DNA of 64,000 nt from an uncultured SAR86 cluster bacterium (GCA_902516285.1 CABXXT010000002.1:62001-126000), one strand, 5' to 3'. Positions 37,585-46,391 are shown, counted from the stretch's first letter. Numbers and translations are program-made. The notes: generated from the letters alone by a model not told the origin.

Positions 37585-39738
37585 TTAAAAGTTATTAGCA
37601 ACTGAGGACATTTCAAAGTCTAATTTTTCTTTCCGATCTTCTTTTTTTGGTGCTTCACCTAATTTTTCTCCATTTTTTGCTAATTTAATAAGCAGTTCAC
37701 TTGGATTATAGGCATCATTACCGGTAATTTCCTTATATTTATTTAGCTTTTCTAAAACTTTATCTAATCCTATTGCATTAGCATGGTGCATTGGACCACC
37801 TCTCCATATAGGGAAACCATAACCATTAATGTAGACAACATCTATATCGGCGGCTCTTTGTGCCACTCCCTCTGATAATATATCTGCTCCTTCGTTAATT
37901 AATGCTAATGTACATCTATCAATAATTTCTTCATCTGATATTTCTCTTCGTGTAAAACCATTTTCAGAAGAGATTTTTTCATAAATAGCTTCATTTTCAG
38001 GAGCTGGATTTGGTGCTCTAGATCCTTCTGAATAATTATAGTAGCCAGCTGAACTTTTTTGTCCGTACCTATCTTGTTCACATAATTCGTCACCAATCTT
38101 AGCGTGTAATGGAGATTCTTTTCCACCAAGTTTTCTAGCTCTCCATCCCAAGTCCAAACCAACTAAGTCCATCATCCTAAATGGACCCATGTTTAATCCA
38201 AAAGATTCTAAAGCTTGATCAATTTGATGGGGAAGGGCGCCTTCTAAAAGTAACATATTAGCTTGAGCTGTATATCTAAATAACATTCTGTTTCCTATAA
38301 AACCCGGAGCATTTAAAGAAACAACCGCAGCCTTCTTAAGCTTTTTACCAATAGCCATTACTGTTGCTAGAGTTTCATCAGATGTTTGTGCTCCTCTAAC
38401 TACTTCCAATAATCTCATAATATTAGCGGGACTAAAAAAGTGAGTACCTACTACTAGTTCAGGCCTATTTGTTACTGACGCAATCGAATCTATATCCAAT
38501 CCAGAAGTATTACTAGCAAGTATCGCTCCTTCTTTTACATGTTCATCGAGAGACTTAAAAATCTTATGTTTTAACTCTAGATTTTCATATACAGCCTCTA
38601 TAACAATATCGCAATCTGATAGATCTTTATAATCCAAACTTGAGGAAATCAACCCAAACACTTTATCTTTTTGTTCAGCAGTTAATTTTCCTCTGTTAAC
38701 CATAAAGTCATAATTTTTTTCAATAACTGAAAGTCCTCTTTTGATGTTTTCCTCATCCTGATCAATTATGTGAACTGGAATACCCGCATTTGCAAAACAC
38801 ATTGATATTCCTCCACCCATCGTACCGGAACCAATAATTCCAGCTTTTTTAATATCCATTATTTTTGTTTCTTTCGGCAGATCTGAAATTTTAGATGCTG
38901 CTCTTTCACCAAAGAAAATATGTATCATTGCCTCTCTTTGCGGATGCATTAAGCACTCAAGAAAGTATTCACCTTCTTTCTTTAATCCTTCGTCAAAATC
39001 ATCAATATTTATTGCAGATTCAACACATTTAATTATTTGTCCTGGTGCAAATTGTCCTTTTCTTGTTTTAGCTGCCATTGCCTGAGCTTCCAACAATATG
39101 TTATCGTTTCCTCTTGCATCGATAACTTTTTCATTGAGATCTCTAACTTTTGGATGATGTTCAGTGTTTTTTGATACTTCTTTTATAAATTCTATAGAAT
39201 CATCAACAACATTCTCCGAAATTTTGTCAATAATTCCCATATCTAAAGCTTTTTTAGCTGATATATGAATGCCTGAAAGCATCATTTTCAGTGCTTCAGC
39301 AGGTCCGGCTAGCCTTGGAAGTCTTTGAGTTCCGCCACCACCAGGCAAAAGGCCTAAATTTACCTCAGGTAAGCCAACAATTGCGTTAGAATCAGCTATT
39401 CTATAATTACAACATAATGCTGTTTCTAAACCTCCACCTAGCGCAAGACCATTCATTGCTGCAACTACTGGTTTAGTGCAGAACTCAAGCTTTTCAAACA
39501 TTTCATTTAATGTTTTTCCTTCAATTTGACCACCAAATTCAGATATATCTGCACCTGCTATAAATGCTCTTCCATTTCCAGTAAGAACAATACCTATGAC
39601 TGAATCATCTTCCTGTGCTTTTATGATGTTTTCATAAACTCCTGTTCTAATACCATCACTTAATGGATTCACTGGCGGGTTATCAACAGTAAGTATCGCA
39701 ATATTTTCCTTTACTTCGTATAAAACTGTACCTTTCAA
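37585..39738 (-). CDS. Bifunctional enoyl-CoA hydratase / 3-hydroxyacyl-CoA dehydrogenase
   Basis: The 717-residue protein fuses an N-terminal crotonase domain (AAMNGLALGGGLETALCCNY, GLPEVNLGLLPGGGGTQRLP) to a dehydrogenase with the NAD-binding GSGTMGGGISMCFANAGIPV and a C-terminal 3HCDH pair. It would carry out the hydration and NAD-dependent oxidation steps of beta-oxidation. The layout resembles FadJ or peroxisomal bifunctional enzymes more than FadB. No thiolase gene is adjacent, so a fadAB pairing is not supported. Confidence 0.93.
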   Translation of the reverse strand: MKGTVLYEVKENIAILTVDNPPVNPLSDGIRTGVYENIIKAQEDDSVIGIVLTGNGRAFIAGADISEFGGQIEGKTLNEMFEKLEFCTKPVVAAMNGLALGGGLETALCCNYRIADSNAIVGLPEVNLGLLPGGGGTQRLPRLAGPAEALKMMLSGIHISAKKALDMGIIDKISENVVDDSIEFIKEVSKNTEHHPKVRDLNEKVIDARGNDNILLEAQAMAAKTRKGQFAPGQIIKCVESAINIDDFDEGLKKEGEYFLECLMHPQREAMIHIFFGERAASKISDLPKETKIMDIKKAGIIGSGTMGGGISMCFANAGIPVHIIDQDEENIKRGLSVIEKNYDFMVNRGKLTAEQKDKVFGLISSSLDYKDLSDCDIVIEAVYENLELKHKIFKSLDEHVKEGAILASNTSGLDIDSIASVTNRPELVVGTHFFSPANIMRLLEVVRGAQTSDETLATVMAIGKKLKKAAVVSLNAPGFIGNRMLFRYTAQANMLLLEGALPHQIDQALESFGLNMGPFRMMDLVGLDLGWRARKLGGKESPLHAKIGDELCEQDRYGQKSSAGYYNYSEGSRAPNPAPENEAIYEKISSENGFTRREISDEEIIDRCTLALINEGADILSEGVAQRAADIDVVYINGYGFPIWRGGPMHHANAIGLDKVLEKLNKYKEITGNDAYNPSELLIKLAKNGEKLGEAPKKEDRKEKLDFEMSSVANNF

Positions 39739-39809
39739 AGCATTTCTCCGTTATTTATAATTCGAAATTCATTATACATAAAAAAATTATAATTATTTTA
39801 TAAATTATA

Positions 39810-39837
39810 TTGATAATTAATTATAAATATATATAAT
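39810..39837 (+). promoter_or_regulatory. Predicted strong sigma-70 promoter
   Basis: TTGATA (39810-39815) and TATAAT (39832-39837) are separated by 16 bases on the plus strand, close to the consensus. The expected start of transcription near 39844 falls at the first base of a stem-loop, ahead of a 28-codon ORF and the peroxidase gene. Chance matches are frequent in AT-rich DNA, but this one is near-consensus and well placed. Confidence 0.6.
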
Positions 39838-39844
39838 AGTACTA

Positions 39845-39915
39845 GTCAGCACTCCTCTCCCCTATTAAATATACTGCTGACACTCTGGAAAATATGGAGG
39901 GTTAACACCCTCCAT
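39845..39915 (+). promoter_or_regulatory. Structured leader with two stem-loops
   Basis: The first stem pairs GTCAGCA (39845-39851) with TGCTGAC (39875-39881) around a pyrimidine-rich loop (CTCCTCTCCCC then A/T). The second is a perfect 9-bp stem, ATGGAGGGT-TAAC-ACCCTCCAT (39894-39915). They lie between the predicted promoter and a small ORF with its own ribosome site. The second stem lacks a following T-run, so termination is not obvious. The element could be a cis-regulatory leader or the 5' part of a small RNA. It matches no family I can name. Confidence 0.5.
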
Positions 39916-39932
39916 CTCTTAAAAAGGTTATT

Positions 39933-40019
39933 ATGAACACATTTAAAAATAGTTTCGAAGTACTCTTTTTAATATCTGTTTTCGTAATTTCACTTTCTGC
40001 AATTACCCCAGTTAGTTAA
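39933..40019 (+). CDS. Candidate 28-residue membrane peptide
   Basis: This ORF, too short for the track, starts with ATG at 39933, with AAAAAGG six bases upstream. It encodes a peptide starting MNTFKNSFEVLFLISVFVIS and ending SAITPVS. A charged or polar N-terminus followed by about 17 hydrophobic residues suggests a single membrane helix or a bare signal peptide. Promoter, leader hairpins and ribosome site support expression. It may be a small membrane protein or a leader peptide for the peroxidase gene, whose ATG lies 15 bases downstream. No family is recognised. Confidence 0.45.
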   Translation: MNTFKNSFEVLFLISVFVISLSAITPVS

Positions 40020-40034
40020 GTTATAATAGCATCC

Positions 40035-40559
40035 ATGAAAAAATTTCTATTTTGCTCGCTTTTTTTGTTTACTGGTCACACTATTGCTTGTTCAGATTTA
40101 CTTAATACAAACATGAGAATTTTAGATACTGTAGATGAAGTTAACTTATGTGAATATGAAGATAAAGTAGTTTTAATTGTTAATGTTGCAAGTAGATGTG
40201 GTTATACATATCAATATGCATCCCTTCAATCATTGTATGAAAAGTATCGTGAAGAAGGATTTGTAATCTTAGGAGTTCCTTCAAGAGATTTCATGCAAGA
40301 ATATTCAGATGAATCTGACGTAGCTGAGTTTTGCTCAACAGAGTATGGTGTAAATTTTCCTATGTTTGCGACATCGAAAGTAAGAGGCAAAAAAGCCAGC
40401 CTTTTATATAAGAAGTTATATGCTGCAAGCGGGCAATATCCCTCATGGAATTTCAATAAGTATTTATTATCCAAAGATGGCAAATTTGTCTCATCATTTG
40501 GTTCCTCAGTGAAGCCAGACTCAGATGAGCTTATTAATGAAATAGAAAAACTTTTATAA
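40035..40559 (+). CDS. Exported glutathione-peroxidase-family thiol peroxidase
   Basis: The 174-residue protein has a signal peptide (about 1-19, ending TIACS) and the GPx motif VNVASRCGYT with a cysteine rather than selenocysteine. Tryptophan and asparagine of the active site are in WNFNKYLLSKDG. The usual FPCNQF stretch reads VPSRDF, so the common resolving cysteine is missing. It should reduce peroxides in the periplasm. A TATAAT ending eight bases before the ATG could give a leaderless or near-leaderless transcript in addition to the upstream promoter. Confidence 0.87.
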   Translation: MKKFLFCSLFLFTGHTIACSDLLNTNMRILDTVDEVNLCEYEDKVVLIVNVASRCGYTYQYASLQSLYEKYREEGFVILGVPSRDFMQEYSDESDVAEFCSTEYGVNFPMFATSKVRGKKASLLYKKLYAASGQYPSWNFNKYLLSKDGKFVSSFGSSVKPDSDELINEIEKLL

Positions 40560-40563
40560 TTTT

Positions 40564-41202
40564 CTAGTCAGAAACCAAAACCACGTCAGGTTTATTAAGA
40601 GCAAAAATACCATTATCAACAACTCCAGCAATAGAGTTTATATCTTTTTCTAAATCAACTGGATTAGTTATCTTTAATGAATGAATATCAATTATTTGAT
40701 TACCTTGGTCCGTAATAAAATTTTCTCTATATTTAGGTATACCACCCATAGCTAATAGCTTCCTTGATACCAAACTTCTGCTTTCTGGAATTACTTCAAC
40801 TGGCAGCGGGAAATCACCAAGCTCAGCCACCAATTTAGATTTATCGACAATGCATATAAACTCATTTGCAGCTGATGCAACAATTTTCTCGCGAGTGTGA
40901 GCGCCACCACCGCCTTTTATAAGAAATTGCTCATCTGAAACCTCATCTGCTCCATCAATATAAAACTCAATTTCATTCACATCATTTAAATTAAAAACTC
41001 GTATTGAATTTTCAATCAACAATTGAGATGTTGCTTCAGAACTAGAAACAGCGCCATAGAAATAATTTTTGTAATCAACCAATTCATCTATGAAATAATT
41101 TACAGTTGAGCCTGTTCCTATTCCAAGAACCATATTATTTGTTAGTTTATTTTTGATATGTGACATTGCTTTTTTTGCAACACTTATCTTTGAGGCGCTC
41201 AT
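40564..41202 (-). CDS. rpiA: Ribose-5-phosphate isomerase A
   Basis: The 212-residue enzyme shows GIGTGSTVNYFIDEL, YIDGADEVSDEQFLIKGGGG and AHTREKIVASAA, all RpiA signatures. It interconverts ribose 5-phosphate and ribulose 5-phosphate, complementing the transketolase upstream in the window. It is divergent from ilvA, with 27 bases between the starts, an arrangement common in gammaproteobacteria. Confidence 0.96.
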   Translation of the reverse strand: MSASKISVAKKAMSHIKNKLTNNMVLGIGTGSTVNYFIDELVDYKNYFYGAVSSSEATSQLLIENSIRVFNLNDVNEIEFYIDGADEVSDEQFLIKGGGGAHTREKIVASAANEFICIVDKSKLVAELGDFPLPVEVIPESRSLVSRKLLAMGGIPKYRENFITDQGNQIIDIHSLKITNPVDLEKDINSIAGVVDNGIFALNKPDVVLVSD

Positions 41203-41229
41203 ACAGTTATAATACTAGAAAAATAATGA

Positions 41230-42792
41230 ATGCAATTTAAATTGAGACAAAAAATAAAAAAAACTGGAAGTTTTAGATACTCAAAAAAGTATTTAAAGCT
41301 TATTGAAAACGCAAAAGTTTATGATGTGGCAATAGACTCGCCAACAACTCACGCAGCAAATCTCTCATTTAAAGAAAAAAATAATATTTATTTAAAGAGA
41401 GAGGACCTCCAGCCTATTTTTTCTTTTAAGAATAGGGGAGCTTATAATAAAATTGCAAATCTTTCAGACAAACAAAAATCTCAAGGGATAATTGCTGCCT
41501 CAGCAGGGAATCATGCCCAAGGTGTTGCATTAGCTTGTAAAAAACTAAAAATTAAATGTAACATCGTCATGCCTATTACTGCCGCTGAAAACAAAATAAA
41601 TGCTGTTAAAAGGTTAGGAGCAAAACTAACTCTTTACGGTGAAAACTTATCCGAGGCTTTAATTAAAGCTAATGTCTTATGTAAAAAAAATAATTATACC
41701 TTTGTCCATCCATTTGATGATCCATACACAATCGCTGGACAAGGAACAATTGGAAAAGAAATTTTAGAAGATGATATAAATTATGATGCTTTATTTATAC
41801 CGGTTGGAGGAGGCGGTCTTCTTGCTGGGGTATCTGCTTGGATCAGACAAAATAAAAAAAATATTAAGATTATTGGAGTTGAAGTAGATGACTCTGCGTG
41901 TTTAACAGAAGCATTGAAGTCTAATAAGCGTGTTCTTCTAAAAAAAGTTGGATTATTTGCTGACGGTGTTGCTGTTTCAAGGGTAGGTAAAAATAATTTC
42001 GATGTCATAAAAGAGTGCGTAGATGAGGTAATGACAGTAACTATTGATGAAGTATGCGCAGCTGTAAAAGATATTTTTGAGGATACAAGAGTTTTATCAG
42101 AACCATCAGGTGCAGTTGCTTTAGCGGGTCTCAAAATAGCAGCTAAGAGACTAAAAAATAAAAACCTATTAGCGATAAGTTCAGGATCAAATGTAAACTT
42201 TCAAAAGCTAGGATACATTGTTGAGAGATCCGAACTTGGCGAAAATAGAGAAAAAATACTTAGTATAAGGATTCCGGAATCTCCAGGGAGCTTCTTAAAA
42301 CTCTCAAAGGTATTTGGCAAATTATCTGTAACAGAGTTTAATTATCGTAAATCAGGTGATAAAGATGCATATGTTTTGGTAGGGATTAGAACTTCATCTG
42401 AAAAAAGTTTTGTATCCCTTAAGAAGAAATTAAAAAAGCTGAAATATAAATTTTCTGACTATACCAATAACAAAATATCTAACGATCATTTAAGACACAT
42501 GGTGGGTGGCAGAGTAAATAATTCGCATGATTCAACAAATTTTGAAAGAATATTTAACGGTGAGTTTCCAGAAAAACCAGGAGCATTGTTTGATTTCCTT
42601 AAATGCTTTGGTAATAAATGGAATATTTCGTTATTTCATTACCGAAATATAGGCTCAGCATACGGAAATATTCTAATTGGAATTGAAGATCATAATAAAA
42701 ACAAATCTCTTTTGATAAAGCATTTATCAAAATGTGGAACTATTTTTAAAGAAGAAAGCAACAATAAAGCATATTTAGACTTTTTAAAATAA
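41230..42792 (+). CDS. ilvA: Biosynthetic threonine dehydratase
   Basis: The 520-residue protein has the PLP lysine in FSFKNRGAYNKI, the SAGNHAQGVAL motif, a PVGGGGLLAGV phosphate loop, and two C-terminal ACT-like regulatory domains (about 340-515). Those domains identify the isoleucine-feedback-regulated biosynthetic form rather than the short catabolic enzyme. It converts threonine to 2-oxobutanoate, the first step to isoleucine. Confidence 0.95.
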   Translation: MQFKLRQKIKKTGSFRYSKKYLKLIENAKVYDVAIDSPTTHAANLSFKEKNNIYLKREDLQPIFSFKNRGAYNKIANLSDKQKSQGIIAASAGNHAQGVALACKKLKIKCNIVMPITAAENKINAVKRLGAKLTLYGENLSEALIKANVLCKKNNYTFVHPFDDPYTIAGQGTIGKEILEDDINYDALFIPVGGGGLLAGVSAWIRQNKKNIKIIGVEVDDSACLTEALKSNKRVLLKKVGLFADGVAVSRVGKNNFDVIKECVDEVMTVTIDEVCAAVKDIFEDTRVLSEPSGAVALAGLKIAAKRLKNKNLLAISSGSNVNFQKLGYIVERSELGENREKILSIRIPESPGSFLKLSKVFGKLSVTEFNYRKSGDKDAYVLVGIRTSSEKSFVSLKKKLKKLKYKFSDYTNNKISNDHLRHMVGGRVNNSHDSTNFERIFNGEFPEKPGALFDFLKCFGNKWNISLFHYRNIGSAYGNILIGIEDHNKNKSLLIKHLSKCGTIFKEESNNKAYLDFLK

Positions 42793-42793
42793 T

Positions 42794-45085
42794 TTAATAT
42801 TTCAATCTAAATTTTAAAGAAAAAATTTCATTGCTAGGATTTTCCCAAGGCTGTTCAAAGATATCTGACATATTCATTTGATCATTATCTTCATACATAT
42901 CACCACCTTTAGTATAAACAAGATAAATATTTGAAAGAGGTGCAATTTCATATTTATACCTTATTTGGAAAGATGCCACACCCCTTAGAAAAGGTGAGAC
43001 CTCTTCTTCGTTTTTAAACAGATATCCACCTGAGTCAACCACAAGGCTTATTGGATTTTTTGCTTTGAGTGCAACGAATTGGCTTTTTAATCTAATTTCA
43101 TGTTTATTGCCTTTAAACCAGTTCATATTGATAGATACTGTTTTTTGACCCAAGTCATATGCAGCAAGCTTATTTTCGTCTAGCCATTTCAACCACTCGT
43201 CCTCTTTTTTATATCTAAGTTCTAACTTAAACAAGAGATTATCATTAGGAAAAACAGAGCCAGCAAGTTTAAAAAATTTCTTTGACAAACCTTTCGAGTC
43301 CCAATTTTTATATGCTCCACCTTCCTCAAGAGTCATTCTCCAATCATATGTCCAGTACTTGTAATTTATTGCTTCACTATCTAATGTGATACTTGTTTTA
43401 TCTCTTATTTTTACAAATGGATATAAGCTATTCTTTCTGGTAATAGTAGTATTTTTACCAGAAGTTATGTGTTTAAAATTCAATTTGAATTTAGAAGTAT
43501 CTTTAAATGTAATTTCATTTTTTTGTTCAAAGCTTATTGGGTTTGAATTGCCATTAGTATCTGCGTCATAGTTAATATCAATTCCAAAATCAATAAGGTC
43601 ATATTTTGAATTATTTTTAAAATCTACCTTTTGAATATTATGCCCAATTCCAAGATGAAACCAGTCGTTTCTCTGCAGATATCCAAAATCATTTAAATTA
43701 AAATCTTCATCAAAATATAAAATGCTTGCAGTATTTCTTGATAATGAGTCTGGCTTATATATGTATTGAGATCTAATACCTCTTCCATTTATTCCATCTT
43801 TTTCTGAAATAAGAATATCTGTAAGCACTCTTAATTTGCTTGAAACTTGATTTAAATAGTCAATTACATTTACAGTACTTTTGGAGTTTTTAGCATCATC
43901 ATTTACATGAGTAATCATGTGCCCAAAAGTTTGATTCCCATTTTTTTTCTTTGATCTCAATGCGATAAACTCTCTTCCTTTTGAATAATCTTCGTCTGAT
44001 TCTTTAGCAGAAAAAAAACCTAGTTCAAGTGTATTTATTTTTTGTGTGAATCTAAGAGCAAAATCTATATCAGTGAAACTTCTTTTTGAATTATTACAAT
44101 CATCTGTATTTTCCTGAGCCTCACAATCATAACTTGGAGACGAACCAATTCTTCTTGTATTAATAACACTGTATCTATCATAGTTACTTATATTAAATAA
44201 AGATTGATTTTCATTAAAGAAAGCTCTTTTTTCAGAATAAAAAGTCTCTTGAGCAGAAAAGTTAATGATTACATCATCACTTTCAGCCTGACCAAAATCA
44301 GGATTTAAAGTCATATTAATTTGACTTCCTTTACCAGAGTTATAAAAGAGTTCTGCACCGATGTTGCTTTCTTCAAGATCAGTAATAGTATTGTTATTTG
44401 CAGCTAGATATGGAAAGAAGTTAAGTTTAGATTTTGTATAATTGTCTATTTCCAAGCTATCTAGATTTTCAAAATAATTTGATCTCATTGCCATCGTTCC
44501 GGCAGAACTTGTCCATGATTTTTCATTTGCTCTGTACCTAAGGGCTGTATAGTTAATTTTCCTTTTCCCTCCTTCAACATTTTTCATCAAGGTAAGGTTC
44601 CACGGCAGATAAAATTCAGAAACCCAATATGTATCGTATTTTTTCGTTTTGGCTATCCAGTCTCCATCCCAGTCTTTTTTAAAAGCTCCAGATTGAATTT
44701 TAATTGCATCAAAAAGTGAATCTCCAAGAGTGACTGCAATGATAAATGCCTTTTGACCATCTCCATCAAAGTCAATATTAATTGAATTTTTTTCACTCAA
44801 AGATGTCATTTCATCTCTCATGGCTTTTCGTGATTGCATAGTTAATGGATCTTGAAAATTTTTAAAACCTACATAAATACCATCTTCATTTGAAAAAATA
44901 TAAGCAATTGTTTCACCTTTGTATTTTTTTAACGTGAATGGTTGAGTTTCATAAAATTCATCAATGGTGTATGCATCCTGCCACTCAGGCTCGCTTAGAT
45001 CCCCATCAATAATTATAGATCCGCCCAAAAGAGAAGATGAAATTAGAAATAAAAATGGATACTTAAGCATAGAGTTGAAGCGCAT
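42794..45085 (-). CDS. CBM9-like / DUF5916 outer-membrane protein
   Basis: The 763-residue protein has a signal peptide, then a carbohydrate-binding family 9-like beta domain (IIIDGDLSEPEWQDAYTIDE to about residue 200). A large C-terminal region of alternating strands ends FSLKFRLKY, typical of an outer-membrane barrel. The diagnostic DUF5916 stretch is NPDFGQAESDDVIINFSAQE followed by TFYSEKRAFFNENQSLF. Family members are outer-membrane proteins of unproven function in marine and soil bacteria. It stands alone between ilvA and fau, with no TonB receptor or glycoside hydrolase beside it. Confidence 0.85.
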   Translation of the reverse strand: MRFNSMLKYPFLFLISSSLLGGSIIIDGDLSEPEWQDAYTIDEFYETQPFTLKKYKGETIAYIFSNEDGIYVGFKNFQDPLTMQSRKAMRDEMTSLSEKNSINIDFDGDGQKAFIIAVTLGDSLFDAIKIQSGAFKKDWDGDWIAKTKKYDTYWVSEFYLPWNLTLMKNVEGGKRKINYTALRYRANEKSWTSSAGTMAMRSNYFENLDSLEIDNYTKSKLNFFPYLAANNNTITDLEESNIGAELFYNSGKGSQINMTLNPDFGQAESDDVIINFSAQETFYSEKRAFFNENQSLFNISNYDRYSVINTRRIGSSPSYDCEAQENTDDCNNSKRSFTDIDFALRFTQKINTLELGFFSAKESDEDYSKGREFIALRSKKKNGNQTFGHMITHVNDDAKNSKSTVNVIDYLNQVSSKLRVLTDILISEKDGINGRGIRSQYIYKPDSLSRNTASILYFDEDFNLNDFGYLQRNDWFHLGIGHNIQKVDFKNNSKYDLIDFGIDINYDADTNGNSNPISFEQKNEITFKDTSKFKLNFKHITSGKNTTITRKNSLYPFVKIRDKTSITLDSEAINYKYWTYDWRMTLEEGGAYKNWDSKGLSKKFFKLAGSVFPNDNLLFKLELRYKKEDEWLKWLDENKLAAYDLGQKTVSINMNWFKGNKHEIRLKSQFVALKAKNPISLVVDSGGYLFKNEEEVSPFLRGVASFQIRYKYEIAPLSNIYLVYTKGGDMYEDNDQMNMSDIFEQPWENPSNEIFSLKFRLKY

Positions 45086-45096
45086 TTTATATGGTA

Positions 45097-45651
45097 CTAA
45101 AACCTATGTATACGTTCTTCTGTAATAACACAATCATATTTTATATCATGCGGCTCACTAAATCTTTCAGTATGTATTTGATACTCATACCCAACGCCAA
45201 TAATCGCTGGTTTTTTTAAAATCTTTTCTAATGCTCGATCAAAATATCCACCACCATAACCGAGCCTAAAACCGTCTTTATCAACACTCAAAAAAGGGAT
45301 AATAAGTAAATCAAATTGATCTATATGGAGATAGTTATCGCTATCTGATTCCAAAATACCATATTTATTAGGTAATAGATCATGTGTCTCATTGAAATCA
45401 TTAAAAGCCATTCTTTTATTAGGAAAAATTTTAGGAAGATACAAACCAATGCTCTTTTTTTTAAGTTCTTTCAATACAATATCTAGACTTATCTCAAATT
45501 TATATGGACTGTAGATAAGAACATTTTTCAAGTTAAGAGAGCTTATCTCCTTCATTAAGGTATTTTGAATTAATAAGCTAGAATCGAGTATAAAATTTTT
45601 TTTGAGCTTCTTTGAGGTAGAAAGATAAGATTTTCTTAATTTATTTTTCAT
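45097..45651 (-). CDS. fau: 5-formyltetrahydrofolate cyclo-ligase
   Basis: The 184-residue protein has the family's GYGGGYFDRAL motif near residue 130 and a basic N-terminus (RKSYLSTSKKLKK). It converts 5-formyl-THF to methenyl-THF using ATP. It follows the 6S RNA gene on the same strand, the arrangement first described as ssrS-ygfA in E. coli, so it may be co-transcribed with 6S RNA. The sequence GAGGTT precedes its ATG. Confidence 0.94.
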   Translation of the reverse strand: MKNKLRKSYLSTSKKLKKNFILDSSLLIQNTLMKEISSLNLKNVLIYSPYKFEISLDIVLKELKKKSIGLYLPKIFPNKRMAFNDFNETHDLLPNKYGILESDSDNYLHIDQFDLLIIPFLSVDKDGFRLGYGGGYFDRALEKILKKPAIIGVGYEYQIHTERFSEPHDIKYDCVITEERIHRF

Positions 45652-45661
45652 AACCTCAATT

Positions 45662-45838
45662 TGAATACAAACCAGATCACCGCTATGTATTTTACCTGAA
45701 CCGAAAGTTCAGGTGGTGAATAACTTATCAGATCAGGCTTCCCTAATTAGGTATTGCTCAACAATGATAGTGGAATATCACCTTAAAAATAGTATCGGTT
45801 CAAATTTATAAATACATTAGCGAATGAACCAGAATGTT
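45662..45838 (-). ncRNA. ssrS: 6S RNA
   Basis: The space between zapA and fau holds 6S RNA on the minus strand. The RNA reads GAACCGATACTATTTT near the 5' side (E. coli GAGCCGAUAUUUCAU). Then come TTGAGCAATACC, GGGAAGCCTGATCTG and the conserved terminal hairpin CACCTGAACTTTCGGTTCAGG (shortened: CCTGAACTTTCGGTTCAGG). The 5' GCTAATGTATTT pairs with 3' AAATACATAGC to close the long rod. It binds the sigma-70 holoenzyme and damps transcription in stationary phase. A TATACT -10 lies just upstream. Ends are estimated to within about ten bases. Confidence 0.87.
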
Positions 45839-45874
45839 ATAAAAGTATAAATGAGATTATAAGCAATATAAAGC

Positions 45875-46144
45875 TTATTTTGAGAAGGCCTTTTCTATCT
45901 TGTTAATAAGCTTAGAATAATCAACTACATCAGACTTTCCAGAATCTTCTTTTGAGTTAAGTTGTTTATTTGCAAGAGTCAATCCAGCTATTATTAGAGC
46001 ATTATTTTTATCTTTAATGCCTTCAAGTTCATTATTCAATAGTTCAGCAGCCTTAATAAGATTATTTTTTTCTTTTGGAGGACATGAAATCGTGAGATCT
46101 CTTCCAAAGATTCTTAGTGATAATGTTTCAGTTTTAGCTGTCAT
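45875..46144 (-). CDS. zapA: Cell division protein ZapA
   Basis: The 89-residue protein opens with the ZapA pattern TLSLRIFGRDLTISCPPKE, then a long helix with ELLNNELEGIKDKNNALIIAGL. It crosslinks FtsZ filaments. It is followed on the same strand by 6S RNA and fau, and overlaps the upstream coiled-coil gene by 11 bases. Confidence 0.9.
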   Translation of the reverse strand: MTAKTETLSLRIFGRDLTISCPPKEKNNLIKAAELLNNELEGIKDKNNALIIAGLTLANKQLNSKEDSGKSDVVDYSKLINKIEKAFSK

Positions 46145-46328
46145 TAGATTTTTTTATCTCTTTGAGCAAACTTTTAATTTCTTTTTTATGAAGCACTTTA
46201 TCTTTTTTCCATTCGCGCTCTCTTTTAATATAAAAGTCAATTATTCCTTTTTGCTCATTAAATCTTTTTATAAGTAAATCTAATTTTTTTTCAAATTCTT
46301 TAGATAACTTTTTTTCAGATTTAGGCAT
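46134..46328 (-). CDS. Small coiled-coil protein, TIGR02449/ZapB-like
   Basis: The 64-residue, lysine- and glutamate-rich protein is predicted to be almost entirely coiled coil (FEKKLDLLIKRFNEQKG). Its place directly upstream of zapA matches the small TIGR02449 proteins seen in pseudomonads and relatives, which are ZapB-like. The sequence itself is low in information, so position carries the call. It overlaps zapA by 11 bases. Confidence 0.65.
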   Translation of the reverse strand: MPKSEKKLSKEFEKKLDLLIKRFNEQKGIIDFYIKREREWKKDKVLHKKEIKSLLKEIKKSNDS

Positions 46329-46391
46329 TTTTATAGTTTAATTCTTGTTTGCTTAATTGGAAAGTTTGTTTAATAAAAGTAAAATACGACG

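Noticed and set aside
41781-42134. 117-residue minus-strand ORF opposite ilvA
   Set aside because: It is a shadow of the PLP domain of ilvA.
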